Positions 21,395 through 34,200 of a DNA stretch of 64,000 nucleotides are shown here, one piece after another. Each line of letters opens with the position of its first letter. Position 1 is the first letter of the stretch. The stretch spans positions 5,208,001 through 5,272,000 of the forward strand of contig JAHEWK010000001.1 of NCBI GenBank assembly GCA_020740775.1. The letters are read 5' to 3'. The DNA comes from Ilyonectria destructans (Eukaryota; Ascomycota; Sordariomycetes; Hypocreales; Nectriaceae). The notes under the pieces were generated by a model. It saw only the letters and a program-made list of their open reading frames with translations, did no database searches and had not been told where the DNA came from. The position numbers were made by a program, and so were the translations under genes.

Positions 21395-23576
21395 TTAATC
21401 TCCCCTGCTCTGTAGAAACCTGTAAACGGTTCCCCGTACCTCACTAAGTTCACGCACTATCTCACGGATCTGACCCCGGACAAGGTCTGTGTCCCCATTA
21501 ATGAAGGCCTCCCTGCATATGCGTGAAAACTGCTGCAGATTCTCACCGTGCTCATGCGTATCGTTCAGGAGTCGCTCGCAGGTGATAGGGACATGTTGTT
21601 GAAGACTATCCGGAGCACCCAAACTCTCTGAGCCCAGTAGAGACTCCGAAGATTCTGGCTCTGACGCCTCTTGGGGTGACCAAAAACTATCCTCTGGAGT
21701 AAGGGAGCCGGGGCTGGCGAATGCGATGTTGATTTCCTCGTCAAGTTCCAAGAGATGCCGAGGGCCAACGAAAATCCGGTTAAGGATGTTCGTCCAGAAA
21801 TCGTTGGACAGACGAGGGAGGCGAATATCTATTTCTGAGAGACTTATGTCCATGCTCTGGGAGGAGGCCTCGCCGCAACTGCTAGCCCCCAGCGATGACT
21901 GATTCTCGTCAGGTGCAGGTTCCGTCTTGGATTTCTCCAACCTCAAGCTTTGCCATCGTTCAGAAACGGCCTTAAGAAAGACTATTGCAGTCATGTAACC
22001 TAGACCAAGTCAATATTTTCCCAGGACGCTCGCAATAAACAGCCAGCTTACTTTCAGAACCAGCTTCATAAGGAAGAAGAAAAGCACCCTCGGCACCCAA
22101 GTTGATGTCATAGCCCCATCCTTGCACCGTTGGAACGGGGAGCACCATGTGTCTCATTTCATGGTACATGTTGTGGATCTCAACTTCGTGAACGGTGGGG
22201 TTGAAGAGTTGAGTGAGCAGTACTTTAGTCTCGATGACAGATGGGAAGAGGTCTTTATGGATATGATGTTGAAAAGCGGTTTTGGTATGAGGAAACGTCC
22301 CGGAGATCATGGTGTAGAGGAACCCCAGGTCTACGAGGGCATTATGCACCACAAGCGTTGGTTGGCTGCTCTCCGCCATCCGAAATACTTTCAAAAGCTG
22401 ATCCGCAGCACTTCCCTGCCACTTTTCTAGATCCTGCCCCAGGGATACCAAGACTTCAGGACGGGGAGGCCGTATGCGAGGATTAAGCCCGAACTGCGTC
22501 ATTTCGGCAAACTTCTTAGTGTTGCCGCTGAGTGCCTCGAAAATCCACAACAGGCCTGCGTGAGGGATAGTGCATTAGAAACTACGTTGAATAATTCTTG
22601 TGCGTTGACAAACTCACCAAGTTGATTCACAATAATCCCCCTCTTTACCTCTAGCTCATTGAATCTGGTCTTCCAAACGCTGTCAGTCATTGTGGCTCAA
22701 AATTAAACTCGGGAAGTTAGGTGTCAACTCACGGCGTCCAGAGTAGCTTGATCAAGGTGACAAATGATCATTCCCTAGTTATCATTATGCCTCCAACAGT
22801 GGCAGTCGGGGAACTTTTTCCGGACGACCTCGAGTATGACTTCCGATGTCAACTTTGTCATTCTTCCCCCCGATGGATCATATACGCGAAGCTTGTCCTC
22901 GTTAGTTCATGTATCGCCGCAATGGAGAGACAACTGAACAACATACGGGACTGCTCCTGGAGTCACCTTTGAGCCAATTTTGAAGAGCATCTTCAATCCA
23001 TTTGACGATGCTTGCCACGTCTTTCCGATTAATTGCCGTCGGGTCTGTTTTTGCCGGCCAGATCTCCCTGGTCAACCGTAGCCTGGCGAGGTTGCACTCG
23101 CGGCGGGTGAGGTACGGGACAGCATTGCCAAAGGCTGCAGACAAATCGAGCTTGTATTGTTGGAGAAACCGAAGTGATGTCTGTGAGAGGTTGAGTCGCC
23201 GATCAAGGTGATTCGATAACTCTTGCTCTTCTTGGGTTGTATCAGGAAGCAAGGGGTTAATGGCGATCCTAAAGGAATGGGATGTATAGCTGTCTACCAC
23301 ATCTGGTCAGCGCGAAAGCATTGGTCGAAGAAGGGGATCAGCCTTACTTCCATTCCAGTGAAGTGCGGTGATGCCCAGATGGGTAACATCGAACTTCGGT
23401 GCAGCATCCTTGACTCTGCCGTACACCTGGTTGATGGATATGGTATCGCCCGAGGTCAGTTCGCCCTTGATCGCAGGGTCGGTCATTTGAAGGTTGATGG
23501 CCACATAGTCGGACGAGGCAATGATGAGGAGCAGAGTCGGGAGCAGTTCCCAAAAGTTTCCAGCGTCGATCTCCAT
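21395..23576 (-). pseudogene. PARN/CAF1-family deadenylase relative, active site lost and ORF interrupted
   Basis: Minus-strand exons 23576..23348, 23293..22947, 22891..22733, 22669..22618, 22555..22052 and 21999..21395; all introns are GT-AG and phases match. The fold signature is clear: MEIDAGNFWELLP start, LVVHNALVDLGFLY (third motif) and the EAGSESYMTA block corresponding to PARN's HEAGYDAY. Known: PARN uses four acidic residues (Asp28, Glu30, Asp292, Asp382 in human). Here the first motif reads AINLQM, so residues 28 and 30 are Asn and Gln; the HEAGxD motif reads YEAGSE. Only the HNALVD aspartate remains. In addition, codon TAG (22775..22777) interrupts exon 3 between HCWRHNDN and GMIICHLDQ, with the frame continuing on both sides. 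Either a decaying pseudogene, a readthrough gene, or a sequencing error in a pseudo-enzyme gene. Confidence 0.72.
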
Positions 23577-24173
23577 CTTGTTCGCCTGCTGAGATACTGG
23601 ATGTAATTGTGATGTTGAAAGATTGGTTCGTGTCGGTGTGTATCAGAACAAATCTCGAGGGCGAGGGGCAGTGCTTAAGGCAGGTATGCAATTCAGGGGG
23701 TTAAGGCGCCGCATATGTCGAGGAAAGAGCTCTGGTGGACCAGTGTCGAATCAGGCGTTACTTTTACAGGTGGACTTTCCTATCCAAGGGCATCAATGCC
23801 CTCGATGTGGTTAGCAGTCTTAACATGTGCCATTGGACTTAGGTAGGCAGGTAGCATGATGATCGTGACCTTCGAACTTCCTTCCCCGTTCACGAGACAC
23901 ACCACGCCGGACGATAGATTGTAAACCCCATGCACGAGTTGCAAATTTCAACACCATGATAACTGCTAGCCTGTTGATACAAATAGGTATTCATCGCAGC
24001 ACGACGCGGCGCGGAGCAATGTCATCTCCATCCTACGTCTACCAGAACAAGATAGCACCCAGAAATACATTCGTTACCGCATAAATCGTCGCAACCCCAA
24101 CGCCAGTTCTCCGTCCGCAGTGCTAGCTACAACCCAGATTACATCTCATACCGGTCAACGCTCGCGGCAGGGC
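23577..24173. other. Intergenic region between the PARN-like gene and SMC3
   Basis: About 600 bases: upstream region of the PARN-like gene and 3' UTR of SMC3 (both genes on the minus strand). I recognise nothing specific in it. Confidence 0.5.
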
Positions 24174-27100
24174 TTAAGCCGGCTTCGCTTGGCCTTCGAC
24201 AAAGTTAAGCGCGTCCTCGGTGCTGACACAGTTGATCGAACTGGTCTTGTTGTGGAACGTTACACCGTAACACTTGTCCGCAACGTGGACGATCTCCGGT
24301 CGGAAAGTGGTGCAGATGAACTGCGTTCCGATCTCGTTGGATATAGAATCCAGGAGGGCCGCGACGGCCGTTCGGTACTGGGCATCCAAGTTGGCATCCA
24401 CCTCGTCGAAGATGACCATGGGACTGCTCTCGGTCTGCTGGAGTGCGAAAATCAGGCACAGAGCGCACAAACCTATCTATGTTAGCAGCGTTTCTATCAA
24501 TCATTCAAGATTCAAACTCACTCTTTTGACCACCACTGAGCTGCTGGATCTTTTGCTGTTCGTCCAGGTGCTTAGAGTTGAAAGAAACGCTGATTCCCAC
24601 GCCGATGTAGTTCTCAACGCTTCCACGGGCTTCCTCGTCAGACTCTTCCGGCTCTTGTCGACGATCAGTCCTTCGCTGGATAACCAAGCGTCCATGGCCG
24701 GCCGGGACCAATTTTCCAAAGATGGTCGCGAACTCTTTCGAGACCTGCTTGAAGGTACGCTCGATCGCCTCGTCCTTGCGACGGTCCAGATGCTCGACGA
24801 GCTCTTCGATGGAGCTTTGAGACGCATCGAGCTCTTTGCGCCGCTTCATCAGATGATCTTGCTGAGTAGTAAAGTTGTTGTACTGCTCAAACGCCTTCTT
24901 GTTTACGTGCTTGTACTTCTTCAAAGCCTCGTTGACTCGCTTCAGCTTTGAAGTAATCTGTGAAATGCAATTAGATCACCGAGTTCCCCTAGTATTTCAC
25001 ACACCACTTACTGGCTTGGCTTCCATGTTTTCGTACTTGTCAAAAGCCTCTTCGGGAAGAACACCTAGATCTCGGATGTTCTTGGCGCACTCTGCCGCTT
25101 GCGTCGTCAGAAGAGCCTTCCTTCGGAGGCTCTTGTCCATCCGCTTCTGCTGCTTTTCGATTCTAACCGAGAGCTCTTGCTGTGTCTGCTCTCGCTCCGT
25201 CTTCTCTGTACCCATCTGCTCCAAGCGAAGTAGCACATCGTCCATCTTAGCTTCAGTCTCATGGAGGTTAGCCTCGACTGTCTTGAGCACACTTTGCGCC
25301 TTCTTCAGCTCTCTCTGTGTCTCCTTCAGGCCGCCTGCGGAAGAGCTCGAAGCAGAATTCTCAAACGCCTGGCTGTTGAGCTGGTCCAACTTCATCTGCA
25401 AGTTTTGTCGAAGGTCAACTTCAAGGAGCTGTTTCCGTCGCTCGAGGTCTCGGCGAGATTTGCTAATGTCGTTCCACTGCTTCTGCAGCTCTTGCGCATT
25501 GCCACTAAGTTCCTCTAGCTGTCTCTCCTCGAGGGGTGTCAGACTCTTCTTGAAGTCCGTACCGACCTCAGCCTCATGAGCGGCGACTTCTTCCATGAAT
25601 CCATTCATGTTCTTCTCAACAGCGTCTCGGCGCTTGATTGCAGAGTCAAACTGGGTTCGCTCATTCTCGAGGTGTGCCGACTTATTCCTTAGTTCATGCT
25701 TCAGTGGCTCGAAGCCGTCATCAGCCTGGCGCAGTCTTTGCTCAAACTTCTGAACTTCGGACATGGCAGCAGTGATCTCTTGATCCTTCAGCTCTACCTG
25801 TCTGCGGATCTCGCGCGACTGAGAAATGAGCTCCTCATACTCCTCACGCCACTTGTTGACCGCCTGGACGGCTTCAAGTCGCGACTTGCGGGGGTCGATG
25901 TATCCACCGGTCATTGCACCTCTCTTGTTGGTGGTATCACCCTCCGCCGTGATACCATCCACACCGTGACTCCTGGCGTATTGACCAGCCACAGTCAAGT
26001 TGGGGCATACAACCACCTTGCCGAACACCTGCAGGAAGGCCTTCTCAAACTTGGAGTCGTAGGAGATCTTGCTCAAAAGGGGCACGGCATCATTTGACCT
26101 CGGCAGATTCATCTTTCGGGGTCGTAGCTGGGCGAGCGGCATGAATGTCACTCTGCCTCCACGCTGCTTGAACAGGGCGTCGGCGAGGGAGGTAGCGGTT
26201 TCTGCATTGTCAACAACATAGTGAAAGAGGCTCGCACCAGCGATCTGCTCAACGGGAAGTCGGTAGGCATCGCTGACTTCGAGGAGCTCAGCTAGCGTGC
26301 CATAGGCCCCTGGAATATCGCGGTCTTGCTTCAAGCGTCGAATAGTAGCCAAACCACGGGCAGTGGCTCCATCCATTGTGTGGGACAGTTCGCGTTCCGC
26401 ATTGTCTCTCTCTTGGCGAGCATTGGAAATGACCGAGTTCAACTTGTCATCCTCGCGTCGGACAACCTTTCGCTCGTCGTTGAGTCTGTCCAGAGTATCG
26501 CGCGCCTTGGTTGCGTCGTCCGCAAGAACTGCTCTCTGACCGCTCCAGCCAGCCAACCGTGATCGCAGATCAGTCACTTCCTGTTCGGTTTGGCCAATGG
26601 ATTGCAGGACCCTCGCCACCTCCTCGTCGGCATCGATCTTGTTGGCCCTCTGGGTGCTGAGAGTCAATTCCAGTTCATTAATCTCCTGTCGCAACCATGC
26701 GTCTCGTTCAGTCTTGTTTTTGAACCTCGAGCCGCGGCTCTGTTTGGCGAAGAGACGTGCCCTCGTCGCCTCGACTGTGTCCAGCTGCCGCCTGATTTCG
26801 TCCTCTGACGTCTTTCTCTGGTTGTATTGGGGCAGGATGGAGGAGAGCTCATTCTCTTTGGCGGCGATCTCGGCCTGTACGGACTCCAGGCCAGCAGCGT
26901 GCTGCGCTCGGGCTTGTTCTTGAGCAGACTGCCCCTCCTTCAAGTTCTTTGCCTTCATCTCCACCTTGGCCAAGCCCTTTGCACCATCGCGACGGTCTTC
27001 TTCCAATTGTCTTCGGTCGATTTGCAGCAGCTCCATCTCCCTCTGGAGCTTGTGGATCTCGGCATCGAGTCTCGAAATGGCCTTTTCTCCATCCAGAAAC

Positions 27101-27956
27101 TCCTGTCGACTGGTATCGGACGTGTCGAGGCCGTCCTGTCGGGCGTTGTCGAGATCTTCGAGCGCTGACTGAATAGTGACCTGCTCCCGGTGGTGATAGG
27201 CGTACTCGAGGCATCGCCTTTCTCGATCTTTGTCTTGGAAACCTCGCAGCTCTTCCTTCTCCTCCTCAAGCTCGCTCAGTCTTTCCTTGATATACTCCAG
27301 GAGCTCGTCGATCTTTTCTCGCTTGTTGTTCGTCTCGTTCATGATTTTGAGCGACTCGGCACGACGCTGTTCGTAGACCTGGGTTCCAGCGACCTCCTTC
27401 AGCAGGTTCAATCTGTCAGACTCCTTCATGTTGGTGAGGGCAGTGACTCGGCCCTGGGGCACAATGTAGTAGGGGTTTGATCGCGAGAAGCCCGCGGCTT
27501 CGAGGAGGTTCATCACATCGGTCTTAGTGACGACTTTACGATCGACGGAATACTCGTCCTTCTTGAGGCCAATGGTGCGGCGCAAGACGAGCTCCTTGTT
27601 TCCAGTTAGGAATCGGTCATCGCTGTTGTCGAAGATGATCTCGACGTAGGCGGACATGACGGCGGAGCCCGAGCCCTCGTGGAGAAGACCCTGACGCTCC
27701 TCGCGACTCATCTGGGTATAGGCATCGCTGAGGACGAAGCGGATGGCCGCAAAGAAGTTGCTCTTTCCGGAGCCATTGCGGCCGACGATGACATTGGTCT
27801 TGGAGGAGAAGGGCTCAATGACGGTCTGTTCCTTGTAGCTGTGGGGGTTGTCAGCGTCGGAGATGCGCACGCGAGAGGGGGACGCAAGAGAGAGACAGCA
27901 ACGGGAACAGCATCATACCTCTTGAAGCCCTGGATGATGATCTGCTTGATATACAT
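24174..27956 (-). CDS. SMC3: Cohesin subunit SMC3
   Basis: ATPase arm of the cohesin ring that holds sister chromatids together. Minus-strand exons 27956..27919, 27838..25012, 24957..24522 and 24472..24174 give 1199 aa, the usual length. Start MYIKQIIIQGFKSYKEQT is diagnostic. Walker A is GRNGSGKSN (residues 32-40); the acetylation pair KK of GLKKDEYS is at 105-106, the same numbering as human SMC3. Two long coiled coils flank a hinge around residues ~500-680; the C-terminal head has the ABC signature QQLSGGQK, split from the following residues by an intron, and Walker B VIFDEVDANLD. All catalytic elements are intact. Very sure. Confidence 0.98.
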
Positions 27957-29870
27957 GATGAGCTGCGCCGGCGCTTGTTGCGCAACATGTGACGGTTAAG
28001 GAGCTTGTCTGCGAGACACGGCACAGTCCCGGCGCTGGCTGTGGTTTTTTTGCGCTTGGGATGCGAACTGATGCGATTCGACGCGTCGGCTCTGGGAGCC
28101 GCGATCAAGAGTGGGCTTTCGCGTAACGGTGGTTGCGACGTGGATGTGTGCCTTGTAAATCAGGCATCGAGTTTGGCGCCTTTTCTGTGCTGCTCTGTCT
28201 CTGGTTCTCGTATGTGGCCCGTGCCCGGTCGTAGAAAGCTTGGCCTTGTCGCTGCACCCCTGCCGACGATCAGAATACAGCACCATGCCATAGCCATCAA
28301 GCTCGAATGTGAAGCTGCGAGGCTTTGAAGCTACAGAGCTCGCTCGGGAAGCTTGATCTTCCGTCACTCCTATCAGGTGGCATAGTATCGCTGTTCCTTC
28401 CAGGTAAAGCGCTATGAAAAGAAAGACAATGTAACGAATGGTGGCGTGATGCCGGCACCCTATTCGGTGCTAAGTATCGGATAGCGGATGGCGGACAGCC
28501 ACTTTGGACCTTGTGCATCAATCTCGGCCAGGAAGAATCAAGCCACCGACATGATACAGTCGACGGAAGCTAAACAAAGACAAGTTCCAAGACGGCTGTG
28601 GCTACAGGAAGAGGTGGATTCCTTGTCTGAAGCAGAATGCCTACGCTCGGAATATTTACACATGGCAGCATGTGGGTTCGGAAGGGATATGGAGATGGGC
28701 GACCAATATGGAGGGGGAGTCGCGGCAACGGCGTTTCCTCATCTCTCCCCCGGATTGGTGAACGTTCCGGGACCAGTCGTTGTGGTCGCGCAAAGGCCCA
28801 GAACAGCACCATTTGTCCTTGCATCGACCGACCCACCCGGCCATGTTCCACTTGGGAATGTGCGGAGTGGGCAGAGTGGGTGAAGCATTTGGACGGGCGT
28901 GCTACGAATGCTTGCTCCTGGTCCCGACCTGAAGCTGCCGTGTATCAAGCGACACGTTGCAGGTTTCTCGCCAGAGCCAAGCCTGTTCAAGCCCGCACGG
29001 CAGTCTGTAGATAGGATGTACCGCTTCATGATAGTGGGTGTGTCGCGTGAGGAGGGTCTGTCGAATCACCGTTGATCAAGTGCGTGCTTGACATGTGTTT
29101 CTTCCCGAGATGGTGGGGTCGTGGTAGGGCGGCGATCCGCCATGGCCATGATCAAGATGCGGTGGTCCGAGGCAGATGGCAAGGTCGTCGACATGACGGG
29201 TGCAATTAGGTACTTTCGTTCTCGCAAGGCTATGGAGGTGTGCACGTGCGTCGTCTTGTCCCCCAACATGACGTCGCGCAGAGAGGCTGACTAGGTACGC
29301 AGAGGAACAAATAGGCAACTGAGTTTTGCACTTTTATCACGAATGTTGACGGCGACGGGAGGGATGGGAACGCCCTGGACCAACGTAACCACGGTGGAAT
29401 TGGCGAGAGGGGGCTGGCCAGAGAATTGGGATGCCTGGTGCAAGTTAAAATCAGTTGAGCCGAGGGATGGTGGGTTTGTCCTGGGCGTTATTCGTGCATG
29501 AGCCATGGTTGAATCGGGGACTTTAGGGTAAGTTTGAGGCTCGAGATGCATCTGTATCGAGGTACGTGAAAGTAAAAGCAGGCAGCGGGCTGGCATTACC
29601 ACTGGACTGGTATGGGTCAGGTTTGCACTTGAAAAGGCACCGGCGAGCGCAAGGCAGCGGGATGGCAGCCAATCAGGGGGGCGGCAGAAGAAAAAAAGGG
29701 CTGTCGGGATGCTGGGGCGTTGGCCTCGTCGTCAGGGTCCCTTCGAGTCCCGTCGAGTCCCAATCCGTTCTTGAGCAGCGAGTGACGCGCGGGCTCCACT
29801 TTGAGGCTGGTGAGTGGGTGTCAAGGTAGGCGTCGGGGCCGTCAAGCCCCCAGTCGAGCGACTCGCGCCG

Positions 29871-29906
29871 GTCAAGCCCCAGCTCAAGCCCCAGCACAAG
29901 CCCCAG
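29871..29906. repeat. Short tandem repeat, CAAGCCCCAG-type unit
   Basis: Three consecutive copies of a 12-base unit (TCAAGCCCCAGC with small changes); a related copy precedes at about 29842-29852. It is a simple minisatellite with no coding frame around it. Confidence 0.6.
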
Positions 29907-30170
29907 TGGAGTGCGGAGTGGGCCCCCTCGAGGGAACAGGCCAGCCAGCAGGGGCCCCGAAATGGCGCTAGCAAAGCAAGAGGGAAATTAGGCGAGCGCA
30001 GCGAGGGAAACCGTTGGCCTGCTGGCAAAGCCGCGCCGCGTGTATAAAAATACAGCATACACATATAGAATGTCCGGCCTGCCCTCCACCCCGATTTTCC
30101 CACCTGGCCACCGGGACCGCAGCAGCTCCAGCGACAGGAGCTCCAGCACCACCACAGCTCCAAACGCACC

Positions 30171-30218
30171 CAGCCGACCAGCCAACCAGCCAGCCAACCA
30201 GCCAACCAACCAACCAAC
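30171..30218. repeat. CCAACCAGC / CCAACCAA microsatellite
   Basis: Run of four- and eight-base units built from CCAG and CCAA. It produces artefactual long open frames on both strands (Trp/Gly/Leu-rich on the minus strand), which I rejected as genes. Confidence 0.7.
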
Positions 30219-31248
30219 ACCAAATCAATCATCCCAGCGCCGGCTGCCACGGACCCGAATCCGCGCCTGTCCACTTTTTCCTTTTTGGATTTATTTGCTC
30301 CCTATCGTTTTCGAAACCGTTCCCAGATCAGGCTCAGGCCCCAGCCAGCGCACTTACACTGCACCGCGCTGCACCGCTACACTGCTCCTCCCGTGCTGCA
30401 ACCACCCTGCACCTCAGGCATCCCCAGCCGCCAGGCCTCGCAAACTGGCCCCAATCCACCCGCCCGTCAACTTCCGCAACCGGGCCAACCGGGGCGGATC
30501 CAGCAAATAACGTCACCACCCGATACAATCTCCATCCGTTTCGTATTTCGCCCGTTGGATCGCATTGAATCGCATCGCCTCGCCTCGCCTTCCTCGTCAT
30601 AGAACTTCGTCGCGCCTTCATTTGCTCGTCGATTACGCCGCATGCACCTTAGACGGTAACCGAGCTTGCTACTGTTGGACCTTCCGAACTGGGCCGGGGG
30701 CCTCACCAGTCAGTGCTTCTTTAGCAAGGCGCACGACACCCTGCCCCTGGAGGCTCTATACGTTGCACCACTCCAACTCAGGCAAGTCACCTCGGCGCCC
30801 TTGCGCGCGTCAGCCGATTTTTTCTTCACTATTTTCCACCAGCCCATTCCTTCTATCCCGATCGTTCTTCCCCACACTGCCTTGCCTCCATTTACACTGC
30901 GTCATGGGTGATTCATTGCTCTCTACCCTTTAATCAAGCATCCATGATTTGATGGCAGTGGCTTTCAATTACCCTTGACGTCCCCCCAATCCCTTGCGCT
31001 GCCAATCGGAGCGGACTTTGTTTGCACTCCGAGATACATCGTCTTCGGATGCATGCATCTCTATCCGGTGCCCCACTGCATCCCGTCGCGTCGCGCTACA
31101 CGGTCCCGCGCCGCCGGGTACTAAATGACTGGCCTCGGTGCTTCCTTAAATCCCCATTTCTGCAACCCTGCGGCTACTAACATCCTGACCATAGAGATCG
31201 AAATGTCATGAATGCCGACCTTATTGACGCACTCACCTTCAAGACAAA

Positions 31249-34200
31249 ATGGCATCAAGGTAAGCTTCCATCTCCTGCTTCGTTTTTGTCCATGACCACG
31301 CTAACCGTCATCACAGACTTGACAGACTAGTCACGTGAGTACACCCTCCCGAAGTCCTTGCGCCCAGCGGGAACTCAAGCACTGCAAACCCGTAGCTAAC
31401 AAAACTAGGATTCTCGAGACGGGGAGTACGAGACTAATTCGAGATACTGCCGTCAACCAACTTGCCGATTGGCAGAAGCAACATCCAGATGAATTATTTA
31501 ACCTCCTTTCCCGCGTTGTACCATACTTGCGCCACAAAGAGTGGGAGACAAGGAGGACAGCTGCTTCGGCAATTGGCAAAATTGTAGATAATGCCCCTCT
31601 ACACGACCCCAACGCCGACGATGCTCCAAGTGAACCTAAAAAGGAGGAGCCTAAAAAGGAGGAGCCCGCCGGCGAAAATGGCCACATTAAAAAAGAGGAG
31701 GAGGAGGATGAGGAAGAGGACAAAGACTCGGCTTTACCTGATGACGATTTCTTTAAGCTGGAGTCGCTCGACGTTGAGATGATTCTTACGCACGGCCGAG
31801 AGTTGTTACGAGGCGGTGGAATCGAGTACAGTCTTGCATCACTGGAACCCCAAGCCCGCCTGGCGCATCAGAAAAAGACACTCCTCGGGCGATTGGGTCT
31901 TCTCGGGAGGAAGTTCGAGGACGAGGAGATGCCCTTTTCTGGCGCTGAAGCCGCTCCCACGGCCCCCATGGATGCTAGCAATGGCAATGGTGTGAACCGA
32001 GCTGATGGCGCCGGCCAAAGTCAACCGTCTGAAGAGTCTCAGTTGAGTTCGAGACAGCTGAATGTGCTGAAGCGAAAACGAAAACGAGAGGCCATGAAGG
32101 CGTCACAGGGAAAGGCCAGTTTTGGCGATCTTTCTGTCAGACGATCATTGACTTCGGGATCCGAAATTATAGTCGACGACTCTCAAACCGCCGACGCAGA
32201 GGCCAAGAAGAACGGGAAAGTGAATGACTACTTCAACCTCGACCGACCCGCCGACATCGACGAGGACACCAAAGTGGTCAGCGAGTTCAAAGGTCCCGTC
32301 ATCCCCATCAAGTCAGAACTCGAGGCCGAGGATACTATTGAAGGCTCAGAATGGCCCTACGAACGTCTGTGTGATTTCCTCAAGGTGGATATATTCGACC
32401 CATCTTGGGAAACACGCCACGGAGCTGCAATGGGTTTGCGAGAGGTGATACGTGTCCACGGTGGAAGTGCTGGAAGAAGACATGCGAAAACCAGAGAAGA
32501 AAACGATGCTCTCAATCGGAAATGGCTCGATGACCTGGCATGTCGCCTCAGCTGCGTCCTAATGCTCGATCGCTTTACCGACTACAGCTCTGACACATCC
32601 GTGGCACCGATTAGGGAGACTATCGGCCAATCCCTGGGCTCCGTTCTCAAGCATCTTCCCTCGGTATCGGTCTACAGCACGTACCAAATTTTATATCGCA
32701 TGGTTATGCAGGACGATCTTAAGCTTGATCGGCCAGTTTGGGCTGTTTGCCATGGTGGCATGGTCGGCCTGAGATACGTGGTGGCAGTCCGGAAAGACTT
32801 ACTTCTGAAGGACGGCGATATGATTGACGGTGTCATTCGAGCTGTCATGAAGGGCCTGGGTGACATGGACGATGATGTTCGTTCAGTCAGCGCCGCCACA
32901 TTGATACCGATGGCCAAGGAGTTTGTGACGATGCGACCAGAGAAGTTGGATGGCCTTGTCAACATCATCTGGGAAAGTCTCTCCAACCTCGGTGACGATC
33001 TCAGCGCAAGTACCGGCCGAATCATGGATCTGCTTGCCACTCTCTGCAGCTTCCCCGAGGTGTTGGAGGCAATGAAGACATCGGCAGCTCAGGACGAGGA
33101 GCGATCCTTCACTCTTCTCGTACCCCGCCTATACCCCTTCCTCCGACACACTATTACATCAGTCCGCCTGGCCGTTTTGAAGGCCCTTCTGACGTTTGCC
33201 AACCTTGGCGATGACACATCCCAAGGCTGGCTCAACGGCAGGATCTTGAGGTTGATCTTCCAAAACATTCTAGTCGAGAGGGATAAGGACGCTCTAAACA
33301 TGTCCATGGACTTATGGGCGGCTTTGGTTGGCAGTCTGGCTAAGAACCCTGCTGTTCTTGCTGATGAGTTCGCGGCACACATAGATCCAATGATGCAGCT
33401 TACGTTGCACCCTATTGGAGTCTCGCGCAACCCGATCCCCATGAACGCCACCCTCTTCCAGAAGCCATCCGGCGGCACTTACACTATGCCAGGTGTTGTT
33501 CAACACGTCCCCAGAAAGTTGTCCTCGCCCGATGGTGCAGACCGAGCCCCGAAGCGCCGAAGAAAATCGACCAAGGTTGATGATGTGCCTACTAGTAGCC
33601 TGACCCATGATGTGGATGGCCACATGATGCAAGGCGATGTCGATCTCGTTGGCATGGACGTGTTGATCCGATCCCGAGTATCGGCGGCCAAGGCCATGGG
33701 CCTGATCATGTCTGCTGTTCCAGTACCGAACCTCGACGACTACGACGCACTACTAGTCCCTGGACTTTCATCCGCCTTCTCCTCCACTCAACTCACAGCT
33801 TGTGCCGTCATCGATGAGTACGCAAAGAACTGCCAGACGCCGGGCGATTCTTCACGGTACCTCGATAACCTGCAACGCATGGTAGAGTCGGAACGTCCGG
33901 CAGCGTACAGGGATCTGGTCAACTTTATCCAGCGAGTCCGAACGCAATGTCAGCAGCTACTCCACTTCTTCCGAGACCACGGAAAGGTGTCCCACAGCAA
34001 ATTGCCGACCCTTCCTGTGGTGGTTCAAGGAGAGGCCGAGGCCGGCCCTAGCGCATTTTCGATCGCTACGGCTGAGAAATGCGTCAGCGACGACTACGAG
34101 AAGCTGAAGAAGATCATGTCTCCAGGTCAACGTCTGATTGCTAGCCAGCAACTTGCCGAGGCTCGCGATGTGACGTTCCTGGCAATTCAGGAGGCCAAGA

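Larger units (their letters stand above)
27957..31248. other. 3.3 kb gene-free region between divergent SMC3 and MOT1
   Basis: Must contain both promoters. The open frames present are low-complexity or lack any family feature. Landmarks: three tandem copies of a CAAGCCCCAG-type unit at about 29871-29906, a CCAACCAGC/CCAACCAA microsatellite at about 30171-30218, and a C/T-rich leader from about 30780 to MOT1. A non-coding transcript or a small orphan gene cannot be excluded from sequence alone. Confidence 0.5.

Noticed and set aside
22670..22732. Frameshift between exons 3 and 4 of the PARN-like gene
   Set aside because: The first acceptor tried (22681-22680) breaks the frame, but the AG at 22671-22670 restores phase 0, so no frameshift is needed.
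22775..22798. 24-base intron removing the TAG of the PARN-like gene
   Set aside because: A GT...TAG pair exists, but 24 bases is far below the minimum intron length seen in fungi.
29732..30274. 180-codon minus-strand frame rich in Trp, Gly and Leu
   Set aside because: Produced by the CCAACCAGC microsatellite; not a plausible membrane protein.
31335..31408. N-terminus of MOT1 as read from the uninterrupted frame (MSTPSRSPCAQ...)
   Set aside because: These codons are intron sequence; splicing of two micro-exons restores the conserved start.
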